A DNA stretch of 63,724 nt from contig CALMQM010000100.1 in NCBI GenBank assembly GCA_937871435.1, forward strand, positions 1 through 63,724, given 5' to 3'. Below the pieces are notes generated by a model, which did not search any database, had not been told where the DNA came from, and saw only the letters and a list, made by a program, of their open reading frames with translations. Position numbers and translations under genes: made by a program. Numbering within the stretch: the stretch's first letter is position 1; each line of letters opens with the position of its first letter. This stretch comes from an uncultured Bacteroidota bacterium (GTDB lineage: Bacteria > Bacteroidota > Bacteroidia > AKYH767-A > 2013-40CM-41-45). Shown piece by piece: positions 17,556-28,142 of this stretch.

Positions 17556-18932
17556 TTAAACCTGTTCAAATTGAGCAGTAAAATGTCTCAGGAATAGAGG
17601 CTCATGTGTAATCTTCAAACCCTTTGCAGAAGATTTATTCTTTATAACCTCCTCAAACACTTCTATTACATAATCAATATGACTTTGGGTATAAACTCTC
17701 CTCGGGATAGCAAGTCGGACTAATTCCATCGGAGCAGGAATTAATTTTCCCTGTTCGTTATATTTACCAAACATCACTGAGCCAACTTCCACACAACGTA
17801 TTCCTCCGGAAAGATACAAAGCGCAAACAAGTGCTTGTCCGGGATATTGTTCCACAGGAATATCCGGATAAAAACCTTTTGCATCAACGTATACCGCATG
17901 ACCACCAACAGGATAAATCATCGGAACTCCTTTTTTAAATAAAGCTTCTCCTAAGTAAGTAGTGCTGCGGATTCTGTATTCGAGGTATGCCGGATCAAAA
18001 ACTTCTTCCAATCCGATCGCAATTGCTTCCATGTCGCGACCGGATAATCCACCGTATGTGGCATATCCTTCTGTGATGATGAGAAGCTGCGTGCAATCGT
18101 CAGCAAGTTTTTTATTTTTCAACGAAAGAAAACCTCCCATGTTCACAAGTCCGTCTTTCTTTGCACTCATCATGCATGCATCGGCAAGTGAGCACATTTC
18201 CTGTGCTATTTGACGGAATGATTTATCTGTATATCCGTTTTCCCGTGCATGAATAAAATATGCATTCTCTGCAATCCTGCACATATCCAGAATGAAGAGA
18301 ATCTGATTTTGTTTGCAAATTTTTGCAATCTCTTTTGCATTCGCCATACTCACCGGCTGTCCACCGCCACTATTATTTGTGACTGTGAGAATCACTCCTG
18401 CAATATTTTCAGCTCCGTGTTCTTTGATCAGAGATTTTAATTTCTCTACATCCATATTTCCTTTGAAAGGATGGAGCACCGAAAAATCCTTTGCTTCAGG
18501 GATCGGAATATCAATCGCTGTAGAACCGGAAAATTCAATGTTTGCACGTGTTGTATCAAAATGTGTATTGGAAATAAAAATCCTTCCCTTCCCTCCCAAA
18601 TGACTATACAGAATTCTTTCAGCCGCTCTACCCTGATGTGTAGGAAGAATATACGGCATACCTGTAAGGTCATGCACCACTTTTTCAAATCTCAGCCAAC
18701 TCCTTGCTCCGGCATAGGATTCATCCCCTGCCATCATTCCTGCCCATTGATTCTGACTCATGGCAGAAGTACCGCTATCAGTCAGAAAATCGATCAACAC
18801 CTGATCACTTTTCAAAAGAAATGGATTGAAATGTGCATTTTCCAAAAATGTTTTGCGTTGCGATTCTGTGGTAACAGAAATCGGTTCCACCATTTTAATC
18901 CGGAATGGTTCAAAGATTGTTTTGTATTCCAT
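17556..18932 (-). CDS. tnaA: Tryptophanase
   Basis: PLP enzyme splitting tryptophan to indole, pyruvate and ammonia. The 458 residues align over the whole length with the tryptophanase/tyrosine phenol-lyase family: [35 protein letters not shown], and the PLP lysine Lys259 in MSAKKDGLVNMGG. The residue that separates the two activities supports tryptophanase: GIRCVEVGS has Val where tyrosine phenol-lyase has Arg. The C-terminal HEPLFLRHFTAQF also matches. It is third in a leftward run norC-tpl-lyase-tnaA-norB. Confidence 0.9.
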   Translation of the reverse strand: MEYKTIFEPFRIKMVEPISVTTESQRKTFLENAHFNPFLLKSDQVLIDFLTDSGTSAMSQNQWAGMMAGDESYAGARSWLRFEKVVHDLTGMPYILPTHQGRAAERILYSHLGGKGRIFISNTHFDTTRANIEFSGSTAIDIPIPEAKDFSVLHPFKGNMDVEKLKSLIKEHGAENIAGVILTVTNNSGGGQPVSMANAKEIAKICKQNQILFILDMCRIAENAYFIHARENGYTDKSFRQIAQEMCSLADACMMSAKKDGLVNMGGFLSLKNKKLADDCTQLLIITEGYATYGGLSGRDMEAIAIGLEEVFDPAYLEYRIRSTTYLGEALFKKGVPMIYPVGGHAVYVDAKGFYPDIPVEQYPGQALVCALYLSGGIRCVEVGSVMFGKYNEQGKLIPAPMELVRLAIPRRVYTQSHIDYVIEVFEEVIKNKSSAKGLKITHEPLFLRHFTAQFEQV

Positions 18933-18999
18933 AATATTAATTCCTGTGAGCTTTAATAAAATATTTTCCTGTGTCCATCAACTTTGTTCATACACCAAT

Positions 19000-20247
19000 T
19001 CAAACAGACGCAAGAGCCTGTTCCAAATCCCAGATTATATCATCTGCGAATTCAACTCCAATTGAAAGGCGAATCAATTTTTCGGAAATAGACAAACGAT
19101 CGCGGTCTTCTTTCGATACATCACAATGCGTCATCGTAGCAGGATGTTCTGCCAGTGATTCTGTACTACCAAGACTCACTGCAAGTTTGATGAGTCGAAG
19201 GTGATTTAAAAATTTAAACGCTTCTGCTTCTCCGCCTTTGATATCAAATGAAACCATTGCTCCCGGACTCAGGCATTGACGTTTGTATATTTCATGCTGT
19301 GGATCTTCTTCTTTCAGCAATCCGAGATAATATACTTTCTCTACTTTCGGATGCTTGTCGAGAAAAGCAGCAACTTTTTCCGCGTTACTTGTTTGCGCTT
19401 CCATCCGTACTTTGAGTGTTTCCAGACTGCGCATCAACAGCCAGCCTGTCCATGGTCCTGCCATATTTCCAAGAAATGTTCTTAGAGTTTTCACTCTTTT
19501 GATCAGTTCGAATGAACCAAGACAGGCTCCCGCAATTACATCGCTGTGGCCACCGATATATTTTGTGGCAGAATACAAAACCAGATCCGCTCCATGTGCA
19601 AGCGGATGTTGCCATAGCGGACCCATATACGTATTGTCGACCGCTACAGGAATCTTTCTGTCTTCTTTTGAAAAACGTGAAGCGATCCGCTGACAAAGTT
19701 CCATATCAATGAGTGAATTGCTCGGATTGGCGGGAGTTTCAATGTAGACCAATCCCAACTTATCTTTCTTCCCGCTCTTTTCAATCATCTCTTCGATTTG
19801 AGCTTCGCTATGTCCTGCATGAAAGGAGATAGCTGTAATTCCCAAACGACCAAGTACCTGATGAATGAAATGATCTGTTCCACCATAAAGAGGGGAGCTG
19901 TAAAGCAGTAAATCTCCGGGAGATAAAAACTCCATCAGGACTGTAGTAATGGCGGCTAATCCGCTTTCGAACACGGCACAATCATCCGCTTTATCCCACA
20001 ATGTCAATCTGTTTTCCAGAATTTCCAGATCGGGATTATTGATTCGCGAATAAATCAGGCCAAGCTTTTCATTATCCCTTGCAAGGCGATGTCCGTAAGC
20101 AACTTCAAAAAATGCTTTGCCGGCTTCCGCGGTTTTAAATACGAATGTGGAAGTCTGAAAGATCGGACATTTGATCGCGCCTTCTGACCATTCCGGCTTA
20201 TAGCCGAAAGACATCATGAGACTTTCGGGTTTAAAATTTCGTTCCAT
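19000..20247 (-). CDS. PLP-dependent trans-sulfuration/methionine gamma-lyase family enzyme
   Basis: A 415-residue fold-type I PLP enzyme of the Cys/Met metabolism family. Marks: YSRINNPDLEILENRL, the PLP-stacking SSPLYGGTDHF, and the Schiff-base lysine in SATKYIGGHSD. Methionine gamma-lyase of Pseudomonas has Cys at the position occupied here by Gly (LYGGT), so the substrate could be methionine, cysteine, homocysteine or cystathionine. Start at 20247 gives MERNFKPESL, in good register. Placed between tryptophanase and tyrosine phenol-lyase, 9 bp after the latter, it probably shares an amino-acid degradation role giving an oxo acid, ammonia and a thiol or sulfide. Confidence 0.8.
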   Translation of the reverse strand: MERNFKPESLMMSFGYKPEWSEGAIKCPIFQTSTFVFKTAEAGKAFFEVAYGHRLARDNEKLGLIYSRINNPDLEILENRLTLWDKADDCAVFESGLAAITTVLMEFLSPGDLLLYSSPLYGGTDHFIHQVLGRLGITAISFHAGHSEAQIEEMIEKSGKKDKLGLVYIETPANPSNSLIDMELCQRIASRFSKEDRKIPVAVDNTYMGPLWQHPLAHGADLVLYSATKYIGGHSDVIAGACLGSFELIKRVKTLRTFLGNMAGPWTGWLLMRSLETLKVRMEAQTSNAEKVAAFLDKHPKVEKVYYLGLLKEEDPQHEIYKRQCLSPGAMVSFDIKGGEAEAFKFLNHLRLIKLAVSLGSTESLAEHPATMTHCDVSKEDRDRLSISEKLIRLSIGVEFADDIIWDLEQALASV

Positions 20248-20256
20248 CTTCTGAAA

Positions 20257-21657
<1,401 letters not shown>

Positions 21658-21694
21658 CTATTGAATACCTGTCGACTTTATTTTTTTTCTGATT

Positions 21695-22090
21695 TTATTT
21701 TAATGCTACGGGAGAACCTGTATAATTGGATTCACCAGAAAATTTTGCTACATATTTCAGGTACTCCATCACCTGTTGAATTTCTTCATCACTCAAATGA
21801 AGATTGGGCATGCGAGGAGATCCGTATTTGAGATAGGAAAATGCAAGTGCTTCAGAGGGTGAATTCTGAACCAAACTATTGCTAAGTTCAGGTCCGAGGT
21901 AACCACCTAAACCAAAGATCTGGTGACAGGCACTGCAGTTGTATTTTTGATAAACCAATTTTCCCTCCTGTGCTGAAATCCCCGGAGGATCAATCCAGAC
22001 TGATGAATCTGTTCCTTCAGTATACACCCATACTGAATAGACAATAAAAGCAATCGTAAGCAACGATAGTACTCTGGCCCTGGTATTCAA
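21695..22090 (-). CDS. norC: NorC-like membrane-anchored cytochrome c
   Basis: A 131-residue cytochrome c with an N-terminal membrane anchor (about 8-26) and one haem motif, CSACH, in the NorC-type sentence QEGKLVYQKYNCSACHQI followed by FGLGGYLGPELSN; a Met in SPRMPNLHLSDEEI is the likely sixth ligand. It would pass electrons to the NorB-like subunit. The start codon is TTG (22090), preceded by GAGGAAAA, a good ribosome-binding site. It begins the leftward run that ends in norB. Confidence 0.82.
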   Translation of the reverse strand: MNTRARVLSLLTIAFIVYSVWVYTEGTDSSVWIDPPGISAQEGKLVYQKYNCSACHQIFGLGGYLGPELSNSLVQNSPSEALAFSYLKYGSPRMPNLHLSDEEIQQVMEYLKYVAKFSGESNYTGSPVALK

Positions 22091-22344
22091 TTTTCCTCGT
22101 AAATTTGAATTACAAATTGGATATCACTCTTGAATCATCCTGCCGGGAAATAAAATTAGTAGATAAAAATTTCCTTGCTTGCAAATGCAACGAACCGGAA
22201 AAATCATCACAGGAATCTATTCCCAATCGATACAATTGCAATGGGCAGAAGAAAACAGGAAATACACGTATTCCTGTTTGTGAATTTGTTCAAGGATAAA
22301 AAGAACTGCCGGTATTAATTCCCCGATCCAATTTCATTGTATTT

Positions 22345-23220
22345 TCAAAACAAGGGCGTACCACCAACATTGTATGCATGGAATGCGAGCAGTGGAATAT
22401 GAGTATGGTAAGCGAGTTTTCTGGTGAGTGAACGACTTGTAAGTTTATCGAAGAAATTTCTCTTCCTCATAGAAACAGAAAGTATGTCGATTTCATTGTC
22501 GGTGATAAATATATCCAGAGCGTCAATTGTATTTTTTGACGAAATAAGGTTGAAAGAAAACTTGTCGTATGGAATATTTGTGGTGACTTGCCCTTTGAAC
22601 CATTCCAACATTCTGCCTTCCATTTTACTGTCCAGATTATCATCCACATGAAGAATAATAATTTCTGCATTGAATGGTTTCATGATTTCAGCCAGAAGAT
22701 AGATGGACTGAAAATCATTGTCGGCATAATTTGTTGCAAATACTACTTTTTTCGGCACACGGTATTTAGATTCTGCCGGGATTGCCAGAACCGGGCAATG
22801 ACATTTTTCTATGACATCCGCAGTATTGCTCCCGATCAGAAATTCGGTCATTCCGCTTGCACCTTTTGTTCCCATCGCAACCAGATCAATTTTCTGATCC
22901 TTGACTGCTGCAATAATTTCTTCTACTGCAAAACCAATGGTGGTGATATTTTCTATTTCAACTTGTTGAAAGTTGGATTCAATTTCTTTTTTAATTGCAT
23001 TCAAATGGTTGAGTGAATCCCTTTCGAGGGTCATAGGATCAACAGCCAGTATAACTTCATTGGCAGATACGACAGGTAAATGTGTTGAATGAAAAAGCAA
23101 AATCTTACTATCGAGTTTCTTTGCTAAATGGGAGGCATATTCCGCAGCATTTTTGGCATTTGCCGAAAAATCCGTCGGAACAAGAATTTTTCGAATAGGG
23201 TTTATATTAAAATTTTTCAT
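22345..23220 (-). CDS. Universal stress protein, tandem domain (1)
   Basis: A 291-residue protein of two UspA domains. The first starts IRKILVPTDFSANAKNAAEYA and carries the ATP-binding loop MGTKGASGMTEFLIGS; the second starts VPKKVVFATNYADNDFQS and lacks a full loop. Start set at ATG 23220: a longer frame to 23307 would code through the promoter's FNR-like boxes and gives an unrelated N-terminus. One of four such genes in 17 kb, all with the same promoter design. Usp proteins help survival in growth arrest, low oxygen or envelope stress; the client is unknown. Confidence 0.9.
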   Translation of the reverse strand: MKNFNINPIRKILVPTDFSANAKNAAEYASHLAKKLDSKILLFHSTHLPVVSANEVILAVDPMTLERDSLNHLNAIKKEIESNFQQVEIENITTIGFAVEEIIAAVKDQKIDLVAMGTKGASGMTEFLIGSNTADVIEKCHCPVLAIPAESKYRVPKKVVFATNYADNDFQSIYLLAEIMKPFNAEIIILHVDDNLDSKMEGRMLEWFKGQVTTNIPYDKFSFNLISSKNTIDALDIFITDNEIDILSVSMRKRNFFDKLTSRSLTRKLAYHTHIPLLAFHAYNVGGTPLF

Positions 23221-23244
23221 GGATATACGAATTCGATTTCGTAT

Positions 23245-23309
23245 CAAAACTACCTTCTCATCAATTAGGGCTATATGACCGAAGTCATGTGAAAGTTTGA
23301 TCTTCATCA
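23245..23309 (-). promoter_or_regulatory. Tandem FNR-like boxes and consensus -7 element of usp (1)
   Basis: Proximal box TGACTTCGGTCA on the minus strand (23276-23287, within perfect ATGAC-N4-GTCAT), a 23-bp spacer, then TAGTTTTG (23245-23252), a full match to TAnnTTTG. A second box, TGATCTTCATCA on the plus strand (23298-23309), is centred exactly 22 bp upstream. The best example of the regulon promoter. The distal box may also influence the divergent histidine kinase gene. Confidence 0.72.
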
Positions 23310-23429
23310 GGGCTGTTTTTCAATAATTTCGGTCTTTGCATTCGTTTTAAAGTCCAAGAGGAATTACCTATTTTGGAGCACATTTAAGACGATGGTGTTA
23401 ACATTTATCCCAACACATAAACGCTCCGG

Positions 23430-25346
23430 ATGAGAAGAATCCAAATCATCGGATTGGCTTTAAGCCTGATTTTCTTCGGGTTATCATTTTTGTTGCCCCA
23501 GAATTTCCATCTGGAATTCGTTTATTCATTGATTGTATTAATGACCATCTGGGCTCCCGGCAACCGGACAACCTTTGATACTAGTGTTTTATTGTCGGGT
23601 CTCATCATCCTTGGATACTTTATACACTTCAACAAAAACGCTGATTCACCGGTAGACATAGTCTCTTATATCATGCCCATACTCTTCATCTGGGCATTCA
23701 CATTTGCTATTATTAAATACAAGGAATCACAGGAAAAATTGCTGAAAAGTACCCAGCATCTGGATGCCATGTTTAAACATGCAACAGAAGGTATCATTAT
23801 CAGCAATCAAAAAGGAGAAATTGTGATGGCGAACCCCAGGTCGCTGGAGCAATTTGGCTATTCAGACGAGGGATTGGTAGGCAAAATGATTGAGATGCTA
23901 ATCCCGGACCGTTTTACACCTAAACATAGCGGGTATAGGAAAGAATATTATGCGGAATTGCACAACAGGCCGATGGGCAAAGGATTGAATTTATTTGCTA
24001 AAAGAAAAGACGGAATTGAATTTCCGGTGGAAATAAGTTTAAGTTCATTCAGAATTAAAGATCAGTTATTTGTTATCAGTTTCATTATTGATATTACTGA
24101 AAGAAAGAAACAGGAAGATATCATCAACCAGGTAAATGAAGAGCTGGAAGAGCGGGTAGAAGTACGTACCAAAGAACTTGCTGAAGCTAACTACACGCTT
24201 GCAGAAGTGAATGCCAATCTGCAGGAAGAAATGGATGTTCGTGCCAAAGTTGAGGATGCCTTGCGCGACAGTCAGCGATTGTACAGTACTATTGCCCGAA
24301 ATTTTCCTAATGGAATGATTTGCGTAGCTGATAAATCTATGCGGACAGTTTTTATTGACGGGAAAGAGCTTCTGGAGTTGAATTGCAAACGCGATGAACT
24401 CACAGGAATGCCTGTAGAATCGCTTCCGTTTTGGAAAGGCGAGCCACAGGTAACCGAGCAGCTGAAAAAAGTTTTCAATTGGGAAAGTATATCCATGGTG
24501 TTTGAACACAACCAGAGGAACTATAGTATTATCTCCGTTCCGCTTCCCGATGCCAAGGGTTTTGTAAAAGAAGCATTGATTGTAGTACAAAATATTACAG
24601 AAGTCAAAAATGCAGAAAAAGAAATTCTGCTTTCTCTTGAAAAAGAAAAGTCGCTGAATGAGATGAAATCAAAATTTGTTTCGATTGCATCGCATGAATT
24701 CCGTACGCCACTCAGTACAATTCTCTCGTCAGTATCTCTTCTTGAGCGGTACCAGAATCCGGAAGATGCCGAGAAGAGATCGAAGCATATTGAAAGGGTA
24801 AAATCATCCGTCAAGAATCTTACAGAAATCTTAAATGATTTTCTCTCACTGGAAAAACTGGAGGCAGGAAATATTGAAGCACATCCAAGTACCTTCAACC
24901 TGATTCAGTTTGTAGAGGAAGTGCGGGAGGAATTACAAGTTTTGGCAAAACCCGGACAAACAATTCAATACAGTCATACAGGAGAGATTCATGATGTTGT
25001 TCTCGACAAGCAATTGTTGCGAAACGTCTGTATTAATCTTTTGAACAACGCGATCAAATATTCACAAGAAGGAAAATCTATTGAGTTTACAACATCCGTT
25101 GGCAAAGAGATTATCATCAGTGTTACAGATCACGGCATGGGTATACCCCCTGAGGATCAGGAACATCTGTTTGAACGTTTTTTCAGGGCAGCGAATGTGA
25201 CCGCCATTCAGGGAACGGGACTGGGTTTGAATATTGTGCGTCGTTACGTTCAATTATTGAATGGAAAAATAGAATTCACAAGTGAAATAAATAAAGGAAC
25301 TACCTTTACCATTGTATTACCATTGATTCCCACACATACAATATGA
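23430..25346 (+). CDS. Membrane histidine kinase with two PAS domains
   Basis: A 638-residue kinase. Four hydrophobic N-terminal segments (about 4-22, 29-43, 52-66, 79-97) form the membrane part, PAS domain 1 spans 110-225 (ATEGIIISNQKGEIVMANP), a coiled coil 228-285, PAS domain 2 285-392. HisKA with SHEFRTP gives His422, and the ATPase domain has NAIKYS, DHGMGIPPEDQ and GTGLGLNIV. Its stop overlaps the start of the REC-CRP gene by 4 bp (ATGA), so these are a cognate pair. PAS domains can bind haem or flavin, but ligand residues cannot be claimed here. Confidence 0.93.
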   Translation: MRRIQIIGLALSLIFFGLSFLLPQNFHLEFVYSLIVLMTIWAPGNRTTFDTSVLLSGLIILGYFIHFNKNADSPVDIVSYIMPILFIWAFTFAIIKYKESQEKLLKSTQHLDAMFKHATEGIIISNQKGEIVMANPRSLEQFGYSDEGLVGKMIEMLIPDRFTPKHSGYRKEYYAELHNRPMGKGLNLFAKRKDGIEFPVEISLSSFRIKDQLFVISFIIDITERKKQEDIINQVNEELEERVEVRTKELAEANYTLAEVNANLQEEMDVRAKVEDALRDSQRLYSTIARNFPNGMICVADKSMRTVFIDGKELLELNCKRDELTGMPVESLPFWKGEPQVTEQLKKVFNWESISMVFEHNQRNYSIISVPLPDAKGFVKEALIVVQNITEVKNAEKEILLSLEKEKSLNEMKSKFVSIASHEFRTPLSTILSSVSLLERYQNPEDAEKRSKHIERVKSSVKNLTEILNDFLSLEKLEAGNIEAHPSTFNLIQFVEEVREELQVLAKPGQTIQYSHTGEIHDVVLDKQLLRNVCINLLNNAIKYSQEGKSIEFTTSVGKEIIISVTDHGMGIPPEDQEHLFERFFRAANVTAIQGTGLGLNIVRRYVQLLNGKIEFTSEINKGTTFTIVLPLIPTHTI

Positions 25347-26401
25347 AAAAGATCTTACTCATTGAGGACAACAAGGACATGAGAGAAAACATCTCTGAGA
25401 TTCTTGAATTGGCAAATTACACAGTAGTTACTGCTCCAAACGGGCGTGTCGGTGTGGAACTGGCCGGAAAAGAAAACCCCGATCTGATTATTTGCGACAT
25501 TATGATGCCGGATCTGGACGGATATGGAGTGCTGTATTTGTTGAGTAAAAATCCTGCTACATCAGGAATTCCCTTCATCTTCTTAACTGCGAAAGCTGAA
25601 AAGTCAGATATGCGCAAAGGAATGAGTATGGGGGCTGACGACTATCTCACAAAACCATTTGAAGAAATGGAATTACTGAATGCTGTGGAAGCCCGTTTGA
25701 GGAAAAATGAAATCTTCAAAAAGGAATTCAACAAGAATGTAGAAGGACTCAATGAATTTCTTGCAAAAGCAAAAGGTCTGGAAGAATTGAGTAAACTTTC
25801 TTCTGAACGTAAAGTGCATCATTTCAAAAAGAAAGAAATGATTTACATGGAAGGCGATGAGCCGAATGGAATTGTGTTTATGATTAAAGGGAAAGTGAAA
25901 ACTTTCAAAACAAATGAAGACGGGAAAGAATTCATCACTTCCATTTCAAATGAAGGAGATTTTATCGGCTATATAGACTTGATTGAAAACAGTGAATACA
26001 GAGAATTCGCTGAAGCTTTGGAAGAAGTGGAAATTTGTATCATCCCTAAACAAGATTTTTTCTCCCTCCTCTACTCCAACCGGGATGTCGCGGCTAAGTT
26101 CATCAAATTGCTGAGCAATAACTTGCAGGAAATGGAAGAAAAATTAATCAACCTGGCATATAACTCCGTTCGTAAACGCGTAGCGGATGCATTGATTTCT
26201 CTGCAGAATCAATTTGTCCATACAGGCGACAAATCACCTGTATTCTCAGTGTCACGTGAAGATCTCGCCAGTATGGTAGGCACCGCGACTGAATCAGTAA
26301 TCCGGACCTTGTCGGATTTCAAAGAAGAAAAATTGATCGATATACGGGATAAGAACATTTACATTTTAAACCCGGAGAAACTGGTAAGAATGAAAAACTA
26401 A
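25343..26401 (+). CDS. Response regulator fused to a CRP/FNR DNA-binding module
   Basis: A 352-residue protein with three parts: receiver domain 1-125 with phosphorylation site Asp52 (IICDIMMPD) and the KPF lysine 104; a cyclic-nucleotide-type barrel at about 150-270 (MIYMEGDEPNGIVFMIKGKV); and a Crp-type helix-turn-helix at about 290-345 (SVSREDLASMVGTATESVIR). The recognition helix has the Glu and Arg of the E-x-x-x-R pattern used by CRP and FNR. Phosphorylation thus may switch a CRP-like dimer. It sits in the middle of the gene group with FNR-like boxes, making it one of two candidate regulators. Confidence 0.93.
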   Translation: MKKILLIEDNKDMRENISEILELANYTVVTAPNGRVGVELAGKENPDLIICDIMMPDLDGYGVLYLLSKNPATSGIPFIFLTAKAEKSDMRKGMSMGADDYLTKPFEEMELLNAVEARLRKNEIFKKEFNKNVEGLNEFLAKAKGLEELSKLSSERKVHHFKKKEMIYMEGDEPNGIVFMIKGKVKTFKTNEDGKEFITSISNEGDFIGYIDLIENSEYREFAEALEEVEICIIPKQDFFSLLYSNRDVAAKFIKLLSNNLQEMEEKLINLAYNSVRKRVADALISLQNQFVHTGDKSPVFSVSREDLASMVGTATESVIRTLSDFKEEKLIDIRDKNIYILNPEKLVRMKN

Positions 26402-26430
26402 ATATTCCACGTTGAGGAAAGATATATTGC

Positions 26431-26463
26431 AAGGGCCGGACTTATTCAGAGTTCCGGCCTTTT
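26431..26463 (+). terminator. Terminator after the REC-CRP gene
   Basis: Stem GGCCGGA / TCCGGCC (26434-26440 and 26453-26459) extended by flanking A-T pairs, followed by TTTTCATTTTC. It ends the kinase-regulator operon before the outer-membrane protein gene. Confidence 0.78.
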
Positions 26464-26540
26464 CATTTTCAGTAAAACCTTTAAAAACTGGTGTATATTT
26501 GTCGCATAACCATTCAAATTCAAATTTTCCGGACTATACT

Positions 26541-27248
26541 ATGAACAGAAACTATATCGTGTTTATCGCAGTTCTTCTTTTTTCCTGTCACTTTGTAAAT
26601 GCACAAGGATTAGAGCCTGGAGATGAAGGAAAGATCCGTGCCGGTTTGCGACTGGGTGTTGGTGCAGGATTCGATAATCAAACCATTTTTACAACCTATG
26701 ACGGGATTGATATTCATCTAAGTGCAGGTGGTGGTGTGGCTATAGGAGCGAACATCGGATACCGCTTGTTTGATCAGCTCGAACTATGCTCAGATCTTGT
26801 ATACCAAATCAGTCTATTAGATCAACCCGTAAGCAATGCCTCTGCAAAATTTACACGATTCGTTTTCTCACCGGTTGCTAAATATTTATTGTTTCTAAAA
26901 AAAGATAAGAGCAGGATCAGCATTAATCCCGGATTCGGCTGGGGATTTTACAGTTCCGGCACAACTGATATTAATGCAAGCGATATCCCGAATGGCGGAC
27001 ATTTTATCTATGAATACAAAAATGCTTCCGGTCCTGTTGTATGTGCAGAATTTGAATTTTGCACAAGGAAGAAACTCGCTTTCACAGGCGGTCTTAAATA
27101 TTATAGTGTAGAATACACATTGGACAAATTGAAAATCGACGGAACCACTATTCCATTTAATATGATCTATCAACAGGATTTGAAACGAATCAGTAAAGTA
27201 GATGGATCTGGAATAGATATGTATATTGGAATATCCTGGTTATTTTAA
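26541..27248 (+). CDS. Outer-membrane beta-barrel protein
   Basis: A 235-residue secreted protein starting at ATG 26541; the longer frame from 26412 would code through the upstream terminator and -7 box. Residues 1-22 are a signal peptide ending CHFVNAQ. The rest alternates hydrophobic and polar residues in strands (RAGLRLGVGAGFD, GGVAIGANIGYRLF, FEFCTRKKLAFTGGLKYY) and ends in an aromatic, WLF, like Bacteroidota outer-membrane beta-barrels of about eight strands. A -7 box TATATTTG lies at 26494-26501. No function can be assigned. Confidence 0.78.
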   Translation: MNRNYIVFIAVLLFSCHFVNAQGLEPGDEGKIRAGLRLGVGAGFDNQTIFTTYDGIDIHLSAGGGVAIGANIGYRLFDQLELCSDLVYQISLLDQPVSNASAKFTRFVFSPVAKYLLFLKKDKSRISINPGFGWGFYSSGTTDINASDIPNGGHFIYEYKNASGPVVCAEFEFCTRKKLAFTGGLKYYSVEYTLDKLKIDGTTIPFNMIYQQDLKRISKVDGSGIDMYIGISWLF

Positions 27249-27270
27249 AAGATCACCACGTCTTAAAAAA

Positions 27271-27298
27271 AAAGGCCCGGACTTCAATCCGGACCTTT
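27271..27298. terminator. Bidirectional terminator
   Basis: Stem AAAGGCCCGGA / TCCGGACCTTT with one mismatch and a 6-bp loop, flanked by an A run on the left and T run on the right, between the convergent beta-barrel and hsp20 genes. Confidence 0.85.
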
Positions 27299-27318
27299 CT
27301 TTTTCATTGTGAAAAAGC

Positions 27319-27753
27319 TTACATCACCGCAATTTCTTTTGCTTTTGAAACAAGGACTGCCTTTTTATTCAGACTCAGTCGCAGAACACCGTCAACATAT
27401 TGAGCCTTGACGTCGTTTTCCATTACATTTTCAGGAAGTGTAAAAGAACGCAGAAAGGATGAATAATTAAATTCCTTACGGGTAAAGTTTTTTTCCTTCT
27501 CCTCTTTTTCCATCTTCTTCTCAGCAGAAATTGTCAAAATCCCATCTTCAATCTTTACTTTAAAATCTTCTTTCTTCAATCCTGGAGCAGCAACTTCAAT
27601 TTGGTAGAATTTTTCATCTTCCAATACATTAACAGGTGGCAGAAAGTCTTTTTTCAACAAACTGTCGAATCCCAAATTTTCTGTATCAAAAAAGTCTGAC
27701 AACAGAGAACGGTAAGCAGGCATGTCAGCGAGATTTCTTTTGATGAGTGTCAT
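27319..27753 (-). CDS. Small heat shock protein Hsp20
   Basis: A 144-residue alpha-crystallin-type chaperone that holds unfolding proteins in oligomers. The crystallin domain runs from about PPVNVLEDEKFYQIEVAAPG to GVLRLSLNKK, with the signature GVLRLSL and the preceding SFTLPENV. Start chosen at ATG 27753 (MTLIKRNLADMP) because the frame upstream of it has no conserved residues. The promoter carries a perfect FNR-like palindrome, so expression is probably tied to the stress regulon and not only to heat. Confidence 0.93.
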   Translation of the reverse strand: MTLIKRNLADMPAYRSLLSDFFDTENLGFDSLLKKDFLPPVNVLEDEKFYQIEVAAPGLKKEDFKVKIEDGILTISAEKKMEKEEKEKNFTRKEFNYSSFLRSFTLPENVMENDVKAQYVDGVLRLSLNKKAVLVSKAKEIAVM

Positions 27754-27794
27754 GGCCTTTGGTTTTTGTAGATTGATTAATTGAAAACTCAATG

Positions 27795-27837
27795 TAAAAA
27801 TACAATTAGTTCAAGGCAGAATCAATGACAGCTGTCA
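27795..27837 (-). promoter_or_regulatory. FNR-like box and -7 element of hsp20
   Basis: Perfect palindrome TGACAGCTGTCA (27826-27837; ATGACAGCTGTCAT with flanks), a 23-bp spacer, then TATTTTTA (27795-27802 on the minus strand; five of six fixed bases). The predicted leader is about 37 bp. Confidence 0.65.
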
Positions 27838-28142
27838 TCCGGAAATGTCCTTTCATGAAAGAAAATGCTCCGGAATAAGTATAAGTTCAATGCAAATTTG
27901 TACTAAAATTGCAATTGAAAAGGGATATTATTCTAAAATGCACTTTGAAAAAAACTTTACTTACTGAATCGGTTTGTTTTAAATTCACTCTTCGTTTCAG
28001 TCAATTAATTCTAATGTTTATTTTCAATTGAATTAATTTCTGTCCTCTGGCATGTAACAAAGACAAGTCACCTTTTGCATGATGTGTAGGATTTGTAAAA
28101 TGCTACGATTTTCATCATTATCAACAGGCTATGAGAGCAACT
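27838..28142. other. Gap between hsp20 promoter and usp (2)
   Basis: About 300 bp, AT-rich, without a convincing gene. No strong hairpin follows the usp (2) stop codon at 28143. Nothing else supportable is seen. Confidence 0.4.

Noticed and set aside
24066..24590. 174-codon leftward frame inside the PAS kinase gene
   Set aside because: Antisense shadow; the kinase reading has continuous domains over the same bases.
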